DNA of 64,000 nt from a virus. The notes beneath the pieces were generated by a model. It was not told where the DNA came from. It worked only from the letters and a program-made list of their open reading frames with translations, and ran no database searches. Below, in pieces: positions 16,947 through 27,382 of this stretch. Position 1 is the first letter of the stretch; every line of letters starts with the position of its first letter. Both the position numbers and the translations under genes were made by a program. The stretch spans positions 81,182 to 145,181 of IMG/VR virus record IMGVR_UViG_3300010883_000001. One strand, 5' to 3'.

Positions 16947-18098
16947 ATGAAAAAAAGAAAAAAGAGATTATTGGAGATAGCGCCTGAACCAGGATACAAT
17001 AGGCATGGTATATATGATCGCCCTGGTCCGAATGATAATATTGAAGATGAAGATATTTTACAAAATGGACCGATAGAACCGGTGCCACAAATGGCTACAC
17101 AACTATCTGGTGAGAAACCTCCTATTGAAGATCCCGATTTTATTCCTTCAAATCCAGATGAATTATCTAGAGCTGCATCACTAATTGCAAAGAAGGTCCC
17201 AAAAGGAAAGATCAAGAAATTTTATTCTTCACTTATGGATAGTCTGGATAGTGTACTTAATTTGGACGATGTTGGTGAAGAAGAAAAAGATGATCTAAGA
17301 TTTGAAGAATCAAAGAATCCCTATATTGGAAATTTAGTTGATTTATTATTCGAGAATATTGATGATTTACCACACTCATACAGTCCATCGGGTAAAGGTG
17401 ATCCGTCCGGATTAAAAAATATTGCCCGTGAATTTGGGTTATCGGTTTCCGGTGCAAATATTCTTGTTAGAAGAATAGTCGAAAAACTTAAGACCGTGAT
17501 GGGCGTTTCTGACGATGAAATTTCTGATGCTGAAGAATTAGCCGCAAAAATGTTCAGAGATGTTATAGAACAAAAAATAATTCCAAGAGAAGAGAAGACT
17601 CCAGGGGTATTGTCTCATACTTTTGATATTTCTGCTGATGAGTTTGCATTAATAGCAAAGAATCCACTAGATTCAGATATTTTTAATAGTTTCTTTGCTA
17701 TTTCCTATATCGCTCCAGCATATAAAAAGTTGATGAACAAGAGAACAAAAAATGCTAGAGAGCTTTATATTGAATTAGGATATCCAAGGGGCGCATTTAA
17801 TATGATAGTTAGTCAACTCAGGGGCTTAACTGGCTCAGATCCTCGCGCGCTGAGAAGTAAATTTGAGAAAGCTGCTATAGATTCATTTGCTCAAACAAAT
17901 CCAGAATTAAAAGGCATGGAAGAGAAGGAAGAGGCAGCGAGAAATATATATTCAAGATTAATATCTGATATGCCTGAGATAAGAGGAAAATTAATACCAG
18001 CGTCGGGCGAATTTTTATCGATGATAAACATAGTATCACCGGTGAGTCTTGAGGATGGTTTAAGATCTTTAATAGATTCTATAGAGGAGTCGCTATAG
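16947..18098 (+). CDS. Unknown helical protein of the virion-type block
   Basis: The 383-residue protein has a basic N-terminus (MKKRKKRLLEIAPEPGYNR) and an acidic, proline-rich linker. The rest is helical, with NPYIGNLVDLLFENIDDL, REFGLSVSGANILVRRIVEKL and a final DGLRSLIDSIEESL. No catalytic motif is visible. The position suggests a structural or packaged protein. Confidence 0.55.
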   Translation: MKKRKKRLLEIAPEPGYNRHGIYDRPGPNDNIEDEDILQNGPIEPVPQMATQLSGEKPPIEDPDFIPSNPDELSRAASLIAKKVPKGKIKKFYSSLMDSLDSVLNLDDVGEEEKDDLRFEESKNPYIGNLVDLLFENIDDLPHSYSPSGKGDPSGLKNIAREFGLSVSGANILVRRIVEKLKTVMGVSDDEISDAEELAAKMFRDVIEQKIIPREEKTPGVLSHTFDISADEFALIAKNPLDSDIFNSFFAISYIAPAYKKLMNKRTKNARELYIELGYPRGAFNMIVSQLRGLTGSDPRALRSKFEKAAIDSFAQTNPELKGMEEKEEAARNIYSRLISDMPEIRGKLIPASGEFLSMINIVSPVSLEDGLRSLIDSIEESL

Positions 18099-18111
18099 GC
18101 AGAGTCGTTTT

Positions 18112-18516
18112 ATGAAGAAAAATCAAAAATTATCATTATTGATGTCGGATTATCTAGATGAACAATTACCCTCGGCAACGAAAAAAGTTTCTGAATATGC
18201 GGAGTATATTGGGAGTCTAGTAACGGAGGCATCTTCCATGCCTATTTCACCAAAGAAGATACTGTGGTCTGTTGATGAAAATACCGGCGAGCTGACTAGG
18301 GTTTTTAAGTTTGGACAACACGAGCAATATATTACATTTGCATCTGATGTGTTAGAATTTGAGGCTGGATTTAAGCATTATGCTGATATTAGCATGAGAT
18401 ATCCAACTATAGAGATACGGTTAATAACACGTGAAAGAGTGACAATAACAGACATGGATATAGAATACTCTAGGGTTGTTTCATCTATTTTTGAAGAAGT
18501 AATGTCTAATGAATGA
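18112..18516 (+). CDS. Pterin-4a-carbinolamine dehydratase-like fold protein
   Basis: In this 134-residue protein the C-terminal 80 residues resemble the PCD fold in order: RVFKFGQHEQYITFASDV, EFEAGFKHYADISMRYPTIE, then VTITDMDIEYSRVVSSI. This parallels PCD's F-x-x-F strand, the (H)HP-E/D loop and T-x-x-D-I helix. The HHP catalytic pair is not intact (HYADI and RYPTI), so dehydratase activity is doubtful. A structural reuse of the fold is more likely. It overlaps the next gene by 8 bases. Confidence 0.4.
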   Translation: MKKNQKLSLLMSDYLDEQLPSATKKVSEYAEYIGSLVTEASSMPISPKKILWSVDENTGELTRVFKFGQHEQYITFASDVLEFEAGFKHYADISMRYPTIEIRLITRERVTITDMDIEYSRVVSSIFEEVMSNE

Positions 18517-18865
18517 TTTCGAAAAAGAGAGCATCATACTGAGTGATGGTCTTGAAGAAAGAATAAAGGACACGGTTCTTGTTGATGAGATAATATCTAA
18601 TAATTCATCTAGAAAAATTACGTTTGTATCAAAACAAGGCGATATATCTGGCGATATAACCCATTTTATGTATGATGATAAGATAGTTAAGATTGATGGT
18701 GTTTTTCGAAAACAACAGTTTAAGAATATCGTGACAAACATAGAAGAGGCGACGGTATCATTATTTAATAGATCTAGAACATTTAAAGTAGGAAATCCGT
18801 CAATAAGATACTCTGTTGCCGGTGAAGATATTAATATTAGCGTCGTTTTTATAGACGTTTCATAA
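18509..18865 (+). CDS. Small beta-rich protein, unknown
   Basis: The 118-residue protein has several predicted strands (RKITFVSKQGDISGDITHF, IKYSV-type segments). Its C-terminal half has the same strand-helix-strand rhythm as the preceding PCD-like protein, but I see no convincing alignment. Translational overlap with the previous gene suggests a joint function. Confidence 0.5.
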   Translation: MNDFEKESIILSDGLEERIKDTVLVDEIISNNSSRKITFVSKQGDISGDITHFMYDDKIVKIDGVFRKQQFKNIVTNIEEATVSLFNRSRTFKVGNPSIRYSVAGEDINISVVFIDVS

Positions 18866-18875
18866 AGGTTTTAAA

Positions 18876-19043
18876 ATGAAAAAATTTACTTTTGATAAAT
18901 TTATAAAGGCTCTAGAGAGAGATAGGACAAAGAAGGTACAAAAAGATGAAGAGAAAAAAAGGGCTGATGATGAAAACCCAACGCGACGGTTGGTTAACAA
19001 GCAAAAAGAGCATATAAAGAATCGTTTTTTCTGGAGAAGATAA
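18876..19043 (+). CDS. Small basic charged protein (55 aa)
   Basis: ATG 18876 follows AAAGG and opens a 55-codon frame: FTFDKFIKALERDRTKK at the start, a Lys/Glu-rich middle, and HIKNRFFWRR at the end. The stop overlaps the ATG of the next gene (TAATG), and the density of neighbours leaves no room for another gene. Function is unknown. Confidence 0.6.
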   Translation: MKKFTFDKFIKALERDRTKKVQKDEEKKRADDENPTRRLVNKQKEHIKNRFFWRR

Positions 19044-19660
19044 TGTCATCGAATAATAGTAATAAGTTTGATGATCTGTATATTCTGACCGAGCAGATAG
19101 TAAAGTCTGTGATGTCTGATATGTCGTTGCTGACTGAAGGTGAAAGAGAACAGCAAAAAGAGACAGAAAAACTATTGAAGGATGATTCTGCAATTGGCGA
19201 AAAAAAAGAAGAAGTAAACGAAGACGAAGACGAAGATAAAGGGTCGGACAAAAAAGTTGTAGTGCCCCGGACAGGATCAACAGAGTCCGGGGAGGAAAAA
19301 GATCCAGCAGCTAATGCAGATATACCTCAACCGTCCGTTTCCGAGTTTACTGATGCAAAACTATCAGATGTAATTGATCAGATTAATATGCTCCGGAGCG
19401 GAAAGTCTCTTAAAGATAAAGAAATACAAGGGCAATTGTCTACATACTATAATAGGCTCAAGGCTGGTGAGCGACAGGTATTTATGATTTTTATGTCTGC
19501 GTTAAGCCAGATATTGTCTGGTGATATTGGGGGTGGTTCCGCACCATCACCAAAGGGTCTGGACATAGAAATCGTTCCAAAGGAAAAGAAAGATAATCGT
19601 GAAGAAGAAAATGATCAGGAGAAAGCCCCTCAGGGGACTGTAATTGTAGGTGGTATATGA
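19043..19660 (+). CDS. Acidic protein with LLTE/G site, unknown
   Basis: The 205-residue protein begins with a helix (LYILTEQIVKSVMSDMSLLTEGE). SLLTE-G matches the L-x-E cleavage rule of T4-type prohead proteases. A disordered acidic linker (NEDEDEDKGSDKK) and a helical core (DAKLSDVIDQINMLRSGKSL) follow. Probably a packaged or head protein, by inference only. It overlaps the genes on both sides. Confidence 0.5.
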   Translation: MSSNNSNKFDDLYILTEQIVKSVMSDMSLLTEGEREQQKETEKLLKDDSAIGEKKEEVNEDEDEDKGSDKKVVVPRTGSTESGEEKDPAANADIPQPSVSEFTDAKLSDVIDQINMLRSGKSLKDKEIQGQLSTYYNRLKAGERQVFMIFMSALSQILSGDIGGGSAPSPKGLDIEIVPKEKKDNREEENDQEKAPQGTVIVGGI

Positions 19661-19926
19661 AACCTAGGTCTGCATATAAAAGTGCAGGACACCTCATTTC
19701 TGAATTAAAGAATGATGGATATGGCCCCGATCACCTATGTCGGTCTGGTTCGGTTATTAAGTTTGGTTCATCTAGATGTATAAGTGATATAGAATTAAGA
19801 ATTAAGGATGCAACCCATCATAGAAATAGTTGTGGTTCTAGAACGGCTGCTCGCCAGAGCTATAATGGGCTTTTACATGAACTGAGAAGAATGTTGAGGT
19901 TTGCTATTAGGATTAGTGGTATATAA
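19657..19926 (+). CDS. Small basic protein, unknown
   Basis: The 89-residue Arg/Ser-rich protein ends in GLLHELRRMLRFAIRISGI, a positively charged amphipathic helix. I do not recognise it. It overlaps the previous gene by 4 bases and is followed at once by the next ATG. Confidence 0.5.
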   Translation: MKPRSAYKSAGHLISELKNDGYGPDHLCRSGSVIKFGSSRCISDIELRIKDATHHRNSCGSRTAARQSYNGLLHELRRMLRFAIRISGI

Positions 19927-19927
19927 T

Positions 19928-21172
19928 ATGTCTATTAGAAGATATGTACGTAGGAATATTAGGGATACATTATATCACGATGATATAGTTGAGACCTCAC
20001 TTTATGATGTTTTCGTAGGTCCATTTGAAGATGTATTGCATGCACTCCCGCTGACGATCGCCACGATTACATCTGTCGCTAGGTTAAATTTAACAGTATT
20101 ATTCGCAATAGATCCTGGAAAAATTGCCGCGGCACATGGTGAGTTTGATAAACGTCAGGGAGAAATTAGTAAAAAGTGGGAGCCTATAATGAAAAACAAC
20201 CAAATAGCAGCAGCTCAGGGTGATCTGGGTGCAGTTGCTTTTGCGTTGGCGCCGGCGGCATTTCTAGGCGGCGCAGCAATGAAGGGTCTATATAATAATG
20301 CCGGTAATATAGGCGGCTGGGCGAGAGATGCAGGTCTAGACAAGGGTCTTTTAAGCATGCTTCCAGGATTTTCGGCGGGAAAGTCAAAATACCCTGAAAC
20401 TCCCGGCGGCGCCGCCAATGATAGCAAAAAAAAGGGGACAGTCCGAAACGTTTTAGAGAAATTGGCATCTATATTTTTTATTTATACACCTACTGAATCA
20501 CAATTTAGAGATGATCTTCCGCTAATTGTGGAGAAGATACAGAAGCCGGCCCCATTTGAGCAGGCATTAGCACAGTGGTTAGATGATACCGGTCTTTCTA
20601 ATGAGTTTGAAGAAATGAAAAAAGAGACAGCCGAAATTCAGATCGGCAAAGCCAAAGCCTCCCACAAGATATTTGCTGATAAGCTGATAAAGTTTGCTGG
20701 ACTGTTCCAGGCAACAGATCTTGAACAAATAGTTGCAGCTATTAAAGAAATTTCACCTGAGCAGGCATCTAAGGTAGAATCAATTGATCAGAATTTAAAA
20801 AAGGCTGAGGACGAGCTAGCTAAAAACGAGAAATTTATTCAACAGCTTAAGGATGAGAAAAAGACAAACCCTAAAGAAGAAATAGAGATGTCAGAGGATG
20901 AAATAAGGTCTTCCGCGAAAAAAGTAGCATTTGCTCAAGCAAAGGTTGATCTACAAAAACAACTTGAAGATATGCTGAAGGATAAAAAGTCTATGGATGA
21001 CTTAATAATGCAAGCGACTGATGCAATATTTTCTGACTTTCCTATTAAGAATGAGAAAGCAATGACGGCCCTTAGGAAAGATTCGTTTGCTGCTAGTGTA
21101 GTAAAAGAGCTGCAGATCCTAGTAGATGATATCAAATCTCAAATTCAAAAGTTACAAAGCATGAGTTTCTAA
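19928..21172 (+). CDS. Virion-type protein with hydrophobic segment and coiled coil, unknown
   Basis: ATG 19928 gives 414 residues. The first residues (MSIRRYVRRNIRDTLYHDD) resemble the tag helix. A glycine/alanine-rich hydrophobic segment (GAVAFALAPAAFLGGAAM) is followed by a long Lys/Glu-rich coiled coil ending in LVDDIKSQIQKLQSMSF. This layout (hydrophobic patch plus coiled coil) fits injected or tail-associated proteins, but nothing specific is recognised. Confidence 0.5.
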   Translation: MSIRRYVRRNIRDTLYHDDIVETSLYDVFVGPFEDVLHALPLTIATITSVARLNLTVLFAIDPGKIAAAHGEFDKRQGEISKKWEPIMKNNQIAAAQGDLGAVAFALAPAAFLGGAAMKGLYNNAGNIGGWARDAGLDKGLLSMLPGFSAGKSKYPETPGGAANDSKKKGTVRNVLEKLASIFFIYTPTESQFRDDLPLIVEKIQKPAPFEQALAQWLDDTGLSNEFEEMKKETAEIQIGKAKASHKIFADKLIKFAGLFQATDLEQIVAAIKEISPEQASKVESIDQNLKKAEDELAKNEKFIQQLKDEKKTNPKEEIEMSEDEIRSSAKKVAFAQAKVDLQKQLEDMLKDKKSMDDLIMQATDAIFSDFPIKNEKAMTALRKDSFAASVVKELQILVDDIKSQIQKLQSMSF

Positions 21173-21202
21173 TATTATTTTTCATTATTAAGGAGTTTTA
21201 AT

Positions 21203-21559
21203 ATGAGTCAAGATTCTGGCAAGGGTTGGGTACCGGAAATTTGTTATGAGGAGCTTGAAGGAGGGTTAACCAGCAAAATACCCTTTATCAATGTCCCAGA
21301 AGACAAGGCAATGCCTGGTGTTATTTTTATATTTGAGTCAAGGGAGACCGGTGAGCTTGAACCCGGGTCTGAGGGAGAAGATCTTCCCGTTATTGAACTG
21401 AACCTTCATCAATATGCCGATATGAGTATGCTGAAAGAAAACCTGACAACCCTAGAATATAATCGGGTTAGAGAAGTGCTGGGTTTAGATCCTTTGGTTA
21501 TAGCGGTTGATAAAGGCAGGGAGATAACAAGTAATATTAGGGGTACTATAGGATCCTAG
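21203..21559 (+). CDS. Small conserved-type phage protein, unknown
   Basis: The 118-residue acidic protein starts behind AAGGAG. It contains PEICYEELEGGLTSKIPFIN, MPGVIFIFESRETGE and LPVIELNLHQYADMSML. It looks like a compact beta protein, with no motif I can name. It ends just before a convergent minus-strand gene. Confidence 0.6.
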   Translation: MSQDSGKGWVPEICYEELEGGLTSKIPFINVPEDKAMPGVIFIFESRETGELEPGSEGEDLPVIELNLHQYADMSMLKENLTTLEYNRVREVLGLDPLVIAVDKGREITSNIRGTIGS

Positions 21560-21591
21560 GTAGCCGCCTTATCGATCCAAGGTTCTGATAA

Positions 21592-22008
21592 TTAGCGCAT
21601 AAACTTAGACAGATCATAACAGCTATTATTAATTATCTCACCTCTTACATTATATGTTTTTGACTTTTTCTCTGTTTTGTGTATGTGCGCATTCTGAGTC
21701 GTTGTGTTGTCTTCAGATATTATTGTGACTACTGGTTGACTTTTTAGCTGAATTGCCGTCGCAATATTTAAGAATACCTCGGCCGGACACTTCGCGGTTT
21801 TTCCACTATCCATCCTATATTCAACTAACACCGGTGTGGTTCCCACCCACGTGATATTTGTGACCGTCACCTTACCTAAACTTTGTACATTCCACCTCTG
21901 GCCTGGTAATATTGTAATGAATGTATTTTTATTAGTTTTTTCTGCTAGAAAGAATATTGCAATTGACGTGATTACTGATCCTATTAATATTCCAAGGAAA
22001 AGATACAT
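21592..22008 (-). CDS. Membrane-anchored small protein
   Basis: The 138-residue minus-strand product opens with a membrane helix (LFLGILIGSVITSIAIFFLA) and continues with a beta-rich soluble part beginning ILPGQRWNVQSLGKVTVTNI. It is one of only a few minus-strand genes in the window and stands alone between two plus-strand blocks. The shape suggests an inner-membrane protein with a periplasmic SH3-like or KOW-like domain. Function is unknown. Confidence 0.6.
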   Translation of the reverse strand: MYLFLGILIGSVITSIAIFFLAEKTNKNTFITILPGQRWNVQSLGKVTVTNITWVGTTPVLVEYRMDSGKTAKCPAEVFLNIATAIQLKSQPVVTIISEDNTTTQNAHIHKTEKKSKTYNVRGEIINNSCYDLSKFMR

Positions 22009-22063
22009 TATTTGAAACTCCCTGTCATTAATTTAATCATAACAAAACATTGGAGCTAATAAA

Positions 22064-22720
22064 ATGTGCTATATTTTGCCCAAAGACGTAAAAAATACGT
22101 TGAAAAAAATGTCTGGTTTTTATAATGATATGACGACGGTTTTTGATTCATATGGTTTTAAGTTTGATGAAAATGCCGGCCGCCGAAATATTGTAATGTC
22201 ACATGCTCAAGAAAAAATGCTAGCAAGTGAAATTAGGGATTCATTTGACTCGGTGATATCAGATGGGCGAACGGGACAACCTGATATTGTCATAACGGAT
22301 AATGATATCACTCGCGAACTTGAATGTAAGATTACAACCCCAAGAAAGAGCCTATCATTACAGACGGATTACGAGACCCTACAAAGAAAAGGTTCACTAG
22401 ATTACATTTACTTTATTACAGATGAGAGTTTTAAAGAATTTGCCGTACTTTTCTTTGAGGGTTTAACGGCGGATGATTTTCGTCCCCCGAGCCCTGGATC
22501 ACGTGGAAAGTCGAGCATGATAAAGTATAAGGCATTTTCGAAGTGCACACCCCTACACGGATCATACAATGACTTACGCGAGCTAAATATTAAGAAATGT
22601 CAAAATAAATTAGGGAAATTGAAGAGTTCTCAACAATATGAGAAAAAAAAGATTGAAAAATCCCTGAATTTTTGGTTAAATTCCAATAAGCGATTTACTG
22701 TTAACTTAGAGAGGATTTAA
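22064..22720 (+). CDS. PD-(D/E)xK nuclease-like protein
   Basis: The 218-residue protein shows GQPDIVI with Asp74, followed 13 residues later by ELECK (Glu87, Lys89). These are the PD...ExK metal-binding residues of restriction-endonuclease-fold nucleases. Strands follow as expected (YIYFITDES). The C-terminus is basic (GKLKSSQQYEKKKIEKSLNF), suiting DNA contact. It may cut host or concatemeric DNA, or act in repair. GGAG precedes the start. Confidence 0.65.
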   Translation: MCYILPKDVKNTLKKMSGFYNDMTTVFDSYGFKFDENAGRRNIVMSHAQEKMLASEIRDSFDSVISDGRTGQPDIVITDNDITRELECKITTPRKSLSLQTDYETLQRKGSLDYIYFITDESFKEFAVLFFEGLTADDFRPPSPGSRGKSSMIKYKAFSKCTPLHGSYNDLRELNIKKCQNKLGKLKSSQQYEKKKIEKSLNFWLNSNKRFTVNLERI

Positions 22721-23212
22721 ATGAGTACTAGAGCGTATACCGTAGGATCGGTATTATTCATATTGTCACCGGGTAATAGGGAAGTACTACCCGTACGGGT
22801 TGTAGAGGAAGTATATAGAAAAAACTTATCCGGACAATCAACGTCATATATTGTTCAAACCACGGAGGGGACATCACATTCGCTAGAAGATTTGGAGGGT
22901 ACCATTTTTTCTTCGACGGAGGAAGTTAGGGCAACAATGTATGATTTATTGAGACGAAAGGTAGATGAAGTTGTTGATGTAACTCACCAATTGGCAAAAG
23001 ATACATTCATGAATTCGGATAATGATGTATACGAAGATCAACATGTCCCCGTGGTACCAACTATAGAAGAAGGTCAGGAGATAGTAGGTCAGCGAGATAA
23101 TCTTGTCGTTGAAGAAGTGAAGGGATTGAGTGAGACTGTTTCTCATGTTACGTTGCCTGATGGATCAGTGGCAAAAGTTTCTGTTAACCTACCTGAGGGT
23201 TTTGAGTATTAA
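22721..23212 (+). CDS. Unknown protein
   Basis: The 163-residue protein has a beta-rich N-terminal region (AYTVGSVLFILSPGNREVLP) that looks like a small barrel, a helical middle (MYDLLRRKVDEVVDVTHQLA) and an acidic C-terminus. I do not recognise it. It follows the nuclease-like gene directly, with AGAGGA upstream. Confidence 0.55.
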   Translation: MSTRAYTVGSVLFILSPGNREVLPVRVVEEVYRKNLSGQSTSYIVQTTEGTSHSLEDLEGTIFSSTEEVRATMYDLLRRKVDEVVDVTHQLAKDTFMNSDNDVYEDQHVPVVPTIEEGQEIVGQRDNLVVEEVKGLSETVSHVTLPDGSVAKVSVNLPEGFEY

Positions 23213-23225
23213 GAAGAAGATTATT

Positions 23226-24032
23226 ATGAAAAAAAAGAGAGTTTTACTTGTTGATGCCTATAATATGCTATATAGATCTAGGTGTGGATGGAAAGATGGT
23301 GAGAACCCTATCGTATATACGTTTTTTAGATGTTTGAGATCTGTTTTAAACCAGTTTTCTCCAGATGTCGCTTATTTTGTTCTAGAAGGTTATCCTGAAA
23401 TGAAGATGAATTTTGATTCATCTTATAAGGCGCAGAGGAAACGTGAGCATGATCCTGAATGGTTTAGACAGAAGCAAATTTGTATTAATGCAGTCTCTGA
23501 TTTAACCCCAGTAATATCAGTTAAGCATGAAAAACGTGAGGCTGATGATGTGATTGCTCATCTGGCGTTAAATGATCACGCAGAAGATGAGTGTATTGTA
23601 ATTTCATCGGATAAAGATTTTATATTGTTAGCACAACGCCATGAAAGTTTAAAGTTATATAATCCTATTAGCAAAAAGATGCAAGAAATTCCAGACTTTG
23701 ATTATTTGACTTATAAATCATTACGAGGAGATCCATCTGATAATATTCCGGGATTTAGGGGTATCGGAGATAAGCGCGCAACAGCAATGTCTGAAGACGC
23801 TGAGTTATTTTCTAGTTTTATGAGTGATATAGAAAAAGAAAAATTATTTGAAAAAAATAAGCAGATGATAGAATTTGTAAAGATTAATTCGTCATCAGAA
23901 TTAGATTTCTTAGGTGCGCCTAACAATCCGTCTCTTTTAAGAGAACTATTTAACGATTTGGGATTCGAGTCATTATCAACTGAGGGTTCATGGGAAAAAT
24001 ATAGCGCACCATTCTACAAGTTGATCTGCTAG
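23226..24032 (+). CDS. 5'-3' exonuclease / flap endonuclease (Pol I N-terminal-domain type)
   Basis: ATG 23226 gives 268 residues. The open frame upstream overlaps the previous gene and is rejected as start. The FEN layout is clear: LLVDAYNMLYRSR, FVLEGYPEMKM, KREADDVIAHLA and VISSDKDFILL with the clustered acidic residues, then SLRGDPSDNIPGFRGIGDKRA, the helix-hairpin-helix with the conserved GDxSDNIPG. It removes RNA primers and flaps. It pairs naturally with the DnaE polymerase encoded here, which lacks such a domain. Confidence 0.9.
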   Translation: MKKKRVLLVDAYNMLYRSRCGWKDGENPIVYTFFRCLRSVLNQFSPDVAYFVLEGYPEMKMNFDSSYKAQRKREHDPEWFRQKQICINAVSDLTPVISVKHEKREADDVIAHLALNDHAEDECIVISSDKDFILLAQRHESLKLYNPISKKMQEIPDFDYLTYKSLRGDPSDNIPGFRGIGDKRATAMSEDAELFSSFMSDIEKEKLFEKNKQMIEFVKINSSSELDFLGAPNNPSLLRELFNDLGFESLSTEGSWEKYSAPFYKLIC

Positions 24033-24060
24033 TTGGCTAAATTATATATGAGGTATTTAA

Positions 24061-25927
<1,867 letters not shown>

Positions 25928-25945
25928 TGTATTGTCAGAAGATGT

Positions 25946-25960
25946 TAGCACATAGTGCTA
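25946..25960 (+). promoter_or_regulatory. Small hairpin in the leader of the 25983 gene
   Basis: TAGCAC, loop ATA, GTGCTA forms a perfect 6-bp stem between the promoter and the AGGAGG ribosome site. It may protect the transcript 5' end. Confidence 0.35.
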
Positions 25961-25982
25961 TTAACTAGAATAGGAGGGCTTT

Positions 25983-26234
25983 ATGCCTGCCACGATCGAA
26001 GCAACTGAAGAAGAAAGCCATTTGACTAGGGAAACCCTATCGACAATGTCAGATAGGGAGTTGAATGATTCATTGTCAGACATAACCAGAAAAATTAGAA
26101 TGTTTAGAAAAAACGGAAAGGATACGAAGGTATTTGAGGTAGAGTACTGTTACCTAGAAGACGAAAGTCAGCGGCGCGCTACATATGGTCGAAATTTTGT
26201 GTCGAGAAACTTGTATAAGAAGAGAACTCGATAA
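25983..26234 (+). CDS. Small protein upstream of sigma factor, unknown
   Basis: The 83-residue charged protein contains SDRELNDSLSDITRKIRMF and ends in FVSRNLYKKRTR. It starts behind a strong AGGAGG and is the first gene behind the extended -10 promoter. It could modify sigma or RNA polymerase, but nothing in the sequence shows that. Confidence 0.6.
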   Translation: MPATIEATEEESHLTRETLSTMSDRELNDSLSDITRKIRMFRKNGKDTKVFEVEYCYLEDESQRRATYGRNFVSRNLYKKRTR

Positions 26235-26260
26235 ACCTAAATTAATTCCCGGAGAGTTTA

Positions 26261-27034
26261 ATGTCTGATATGTTACAACATTTTTTTAAAGAAGTGGGAA
26301 AATCGCCGCTTCTAACCAGAGAAGAAGAAGTTGAATTATCAAAAAGAATAGAAAAGGGTGACGCCAAGGCAAGGGATAGGATGATTAGATCTAATCTTCG
26401 CCTTGCAATTAGCATTGCAAAAAAATATCAAAACAAAGGCTGTTCATTGGAGGATTTAATTCAAGAATCCAGTATTGGTCTTATGAAAGCAGTAGAAAGA
26501 TTTGACTGGAGGAAGGGTTTTAAATTTTCTACTTATGCGTGTTGGTGGATTCGACAATCTGTTAGGCGTCATATTGCCAGTCATTCAAGCTCTATTAAGC
26601 TTCCTACATACGCAAAGAATATGTTATGGAAATCGAGGCAGATGTCGCTTGAGTATGAAAAAGAGTTTGGTGTAAAACCTACAAAAAAAGAGGTTGCTGA
26701 TCTATTAGGGGTATCCGTCTCTACAATTGACTCCATATTTGCGTGTTCCGGCCCTACAGATTCACTTGATAGAAATCTGAGCTATCGTTCTAGGCAAACA
26801 TCAAGAACATTAGCTGAAGTTCTAGTTGACGAAAATGCCTCTGGTGTTGATGATAAACTTGACAGTGCAACGCTTTTATCGTCAATTCGTGATGCTTTAG
26901 ACAGTCTTTCGGATCGCGAACAAAAAATTGTACGAATGAGATTTGGAATATCTGAGGATGATAATAATATTAAAAATTATCCTTTAAAAAAATCAGAGTT
27001 TGATAAAATTAAGTCTGCATCAGGAGTTAGTTGA
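26261..27034 (+). CDS. Sigma70-family factor lacking region 4.2
   Basis: The 257-residue protein has regions 1.2 to 4.1 of a primary-type or RpoH/RpoS-type sigma. LLTREEEVELSKRIEKGD is region 1.2, IRSNLRLAISIAKKYQNKG and LEDLIQESSIGLMKAVERF are 2.1-2.2, FKFSTYACWWIRQSVRRHI is 2.3-2.4 (conserved aromatics for melting and -10 reading), FGVKPTKKEVADLLGVS is region 3, and SLSDREQKIVRMRFGI is 4.1. The usual helix-turn-helix of 4.2 is replaced by a short tail ending SASGVS. Such a factor should rely on the -10 and extended -10. The next gene encodes a separate helix-turn-helix. Confidence 0.88.
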   Translation: MSDMLQHFFKEVGKSPLLTREEEVELSKRIEKGDAKARDRMIRSNLRLAISIAKKYQNKGCSLEDLIQESSIGLMKAVERFDWRKGFKFSTYACWWIRQSVRRHIASHSSSIKLPTYAKNMLWKSRQMSLEYEKEFGVKPTKKEVADLLGVSVSTIDSIFACSGPTDSLDRNLSYRSRQTSRTLAEVLVDENASGVDDKLDSATLLSSIRDALDSLSDREQKIVRMRFGISEDDNNIKNYPLKKSEFDKIKSASGVS

Positions 27035-27036
27035 AA

Positions 27037-27357
27037 ATGACAATGCCAAAAGGTTTCAAGAGTGAGCACGGATATGCGACGGTTACATCTGTAGAGGGGG
27101 CCCTAGATTATCGTAGGATTGCGGAAAAGATGACTAGCGAGGGTTACAAAATGAACCACTCCACAGCTAGGAATATCTTTTTGTCTGCAATGAGAAAACT
27201 TGCGTCTCACGTGGTAGATACTTATAGAATAGATAGCTCATCTGAGATAGTTGACAGGACTGCAAAAGATCCAAGGTTTCAAGAAGGTATTTTTGAGATT
27301 ATGGATGAAATTGAAGCTGATAAAAAGACGTCGACACAAGGTGAGTGTGGTATTTAA
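27037..27357 (+). CDS. Helix-turn-helix protein resembling sigma region 4
   Basis: I take ATG 27037, ten bases after AGGAG. A TTG at 27031 is closer to the SD than is usual. The 106-residue protein contains LDYRRIAEKMTSEGYKMNHS followed by TARNIFLSAMRKLASHV. This resembles region 4.2 (TLEEIA..LG.s..rvrqi...AL.KL). It directly follows the sigma gene that lacks this part. It may act in trans as a -35 reader, or as a separate regulator. Confidence 0.6.
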   Translation: MTMPKGFKSEHGYATVTSVEGALDYRRIAEKMTSEGYKMNHSTARNIFLSAMRKLASHVVDTYRIDSSSEIVDRTAKDPRFQEGIFEIMDEIEADKKTSTQGECGI

Positions 27358-27382
27358 TCTTTTAATTTTAAGGAGTAGTTAA

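Noticed and set aside
26985-27060. A T-TTA-AAA slippery site near the end of the sigma gene that could fuse it by -1 frameshifting to the downstream helix-turn-helix protein.
   Set aside because: The -1 frame contains TAG at 27028, just before the downstream start, so the fusion could not be read through. The two are separate genes.
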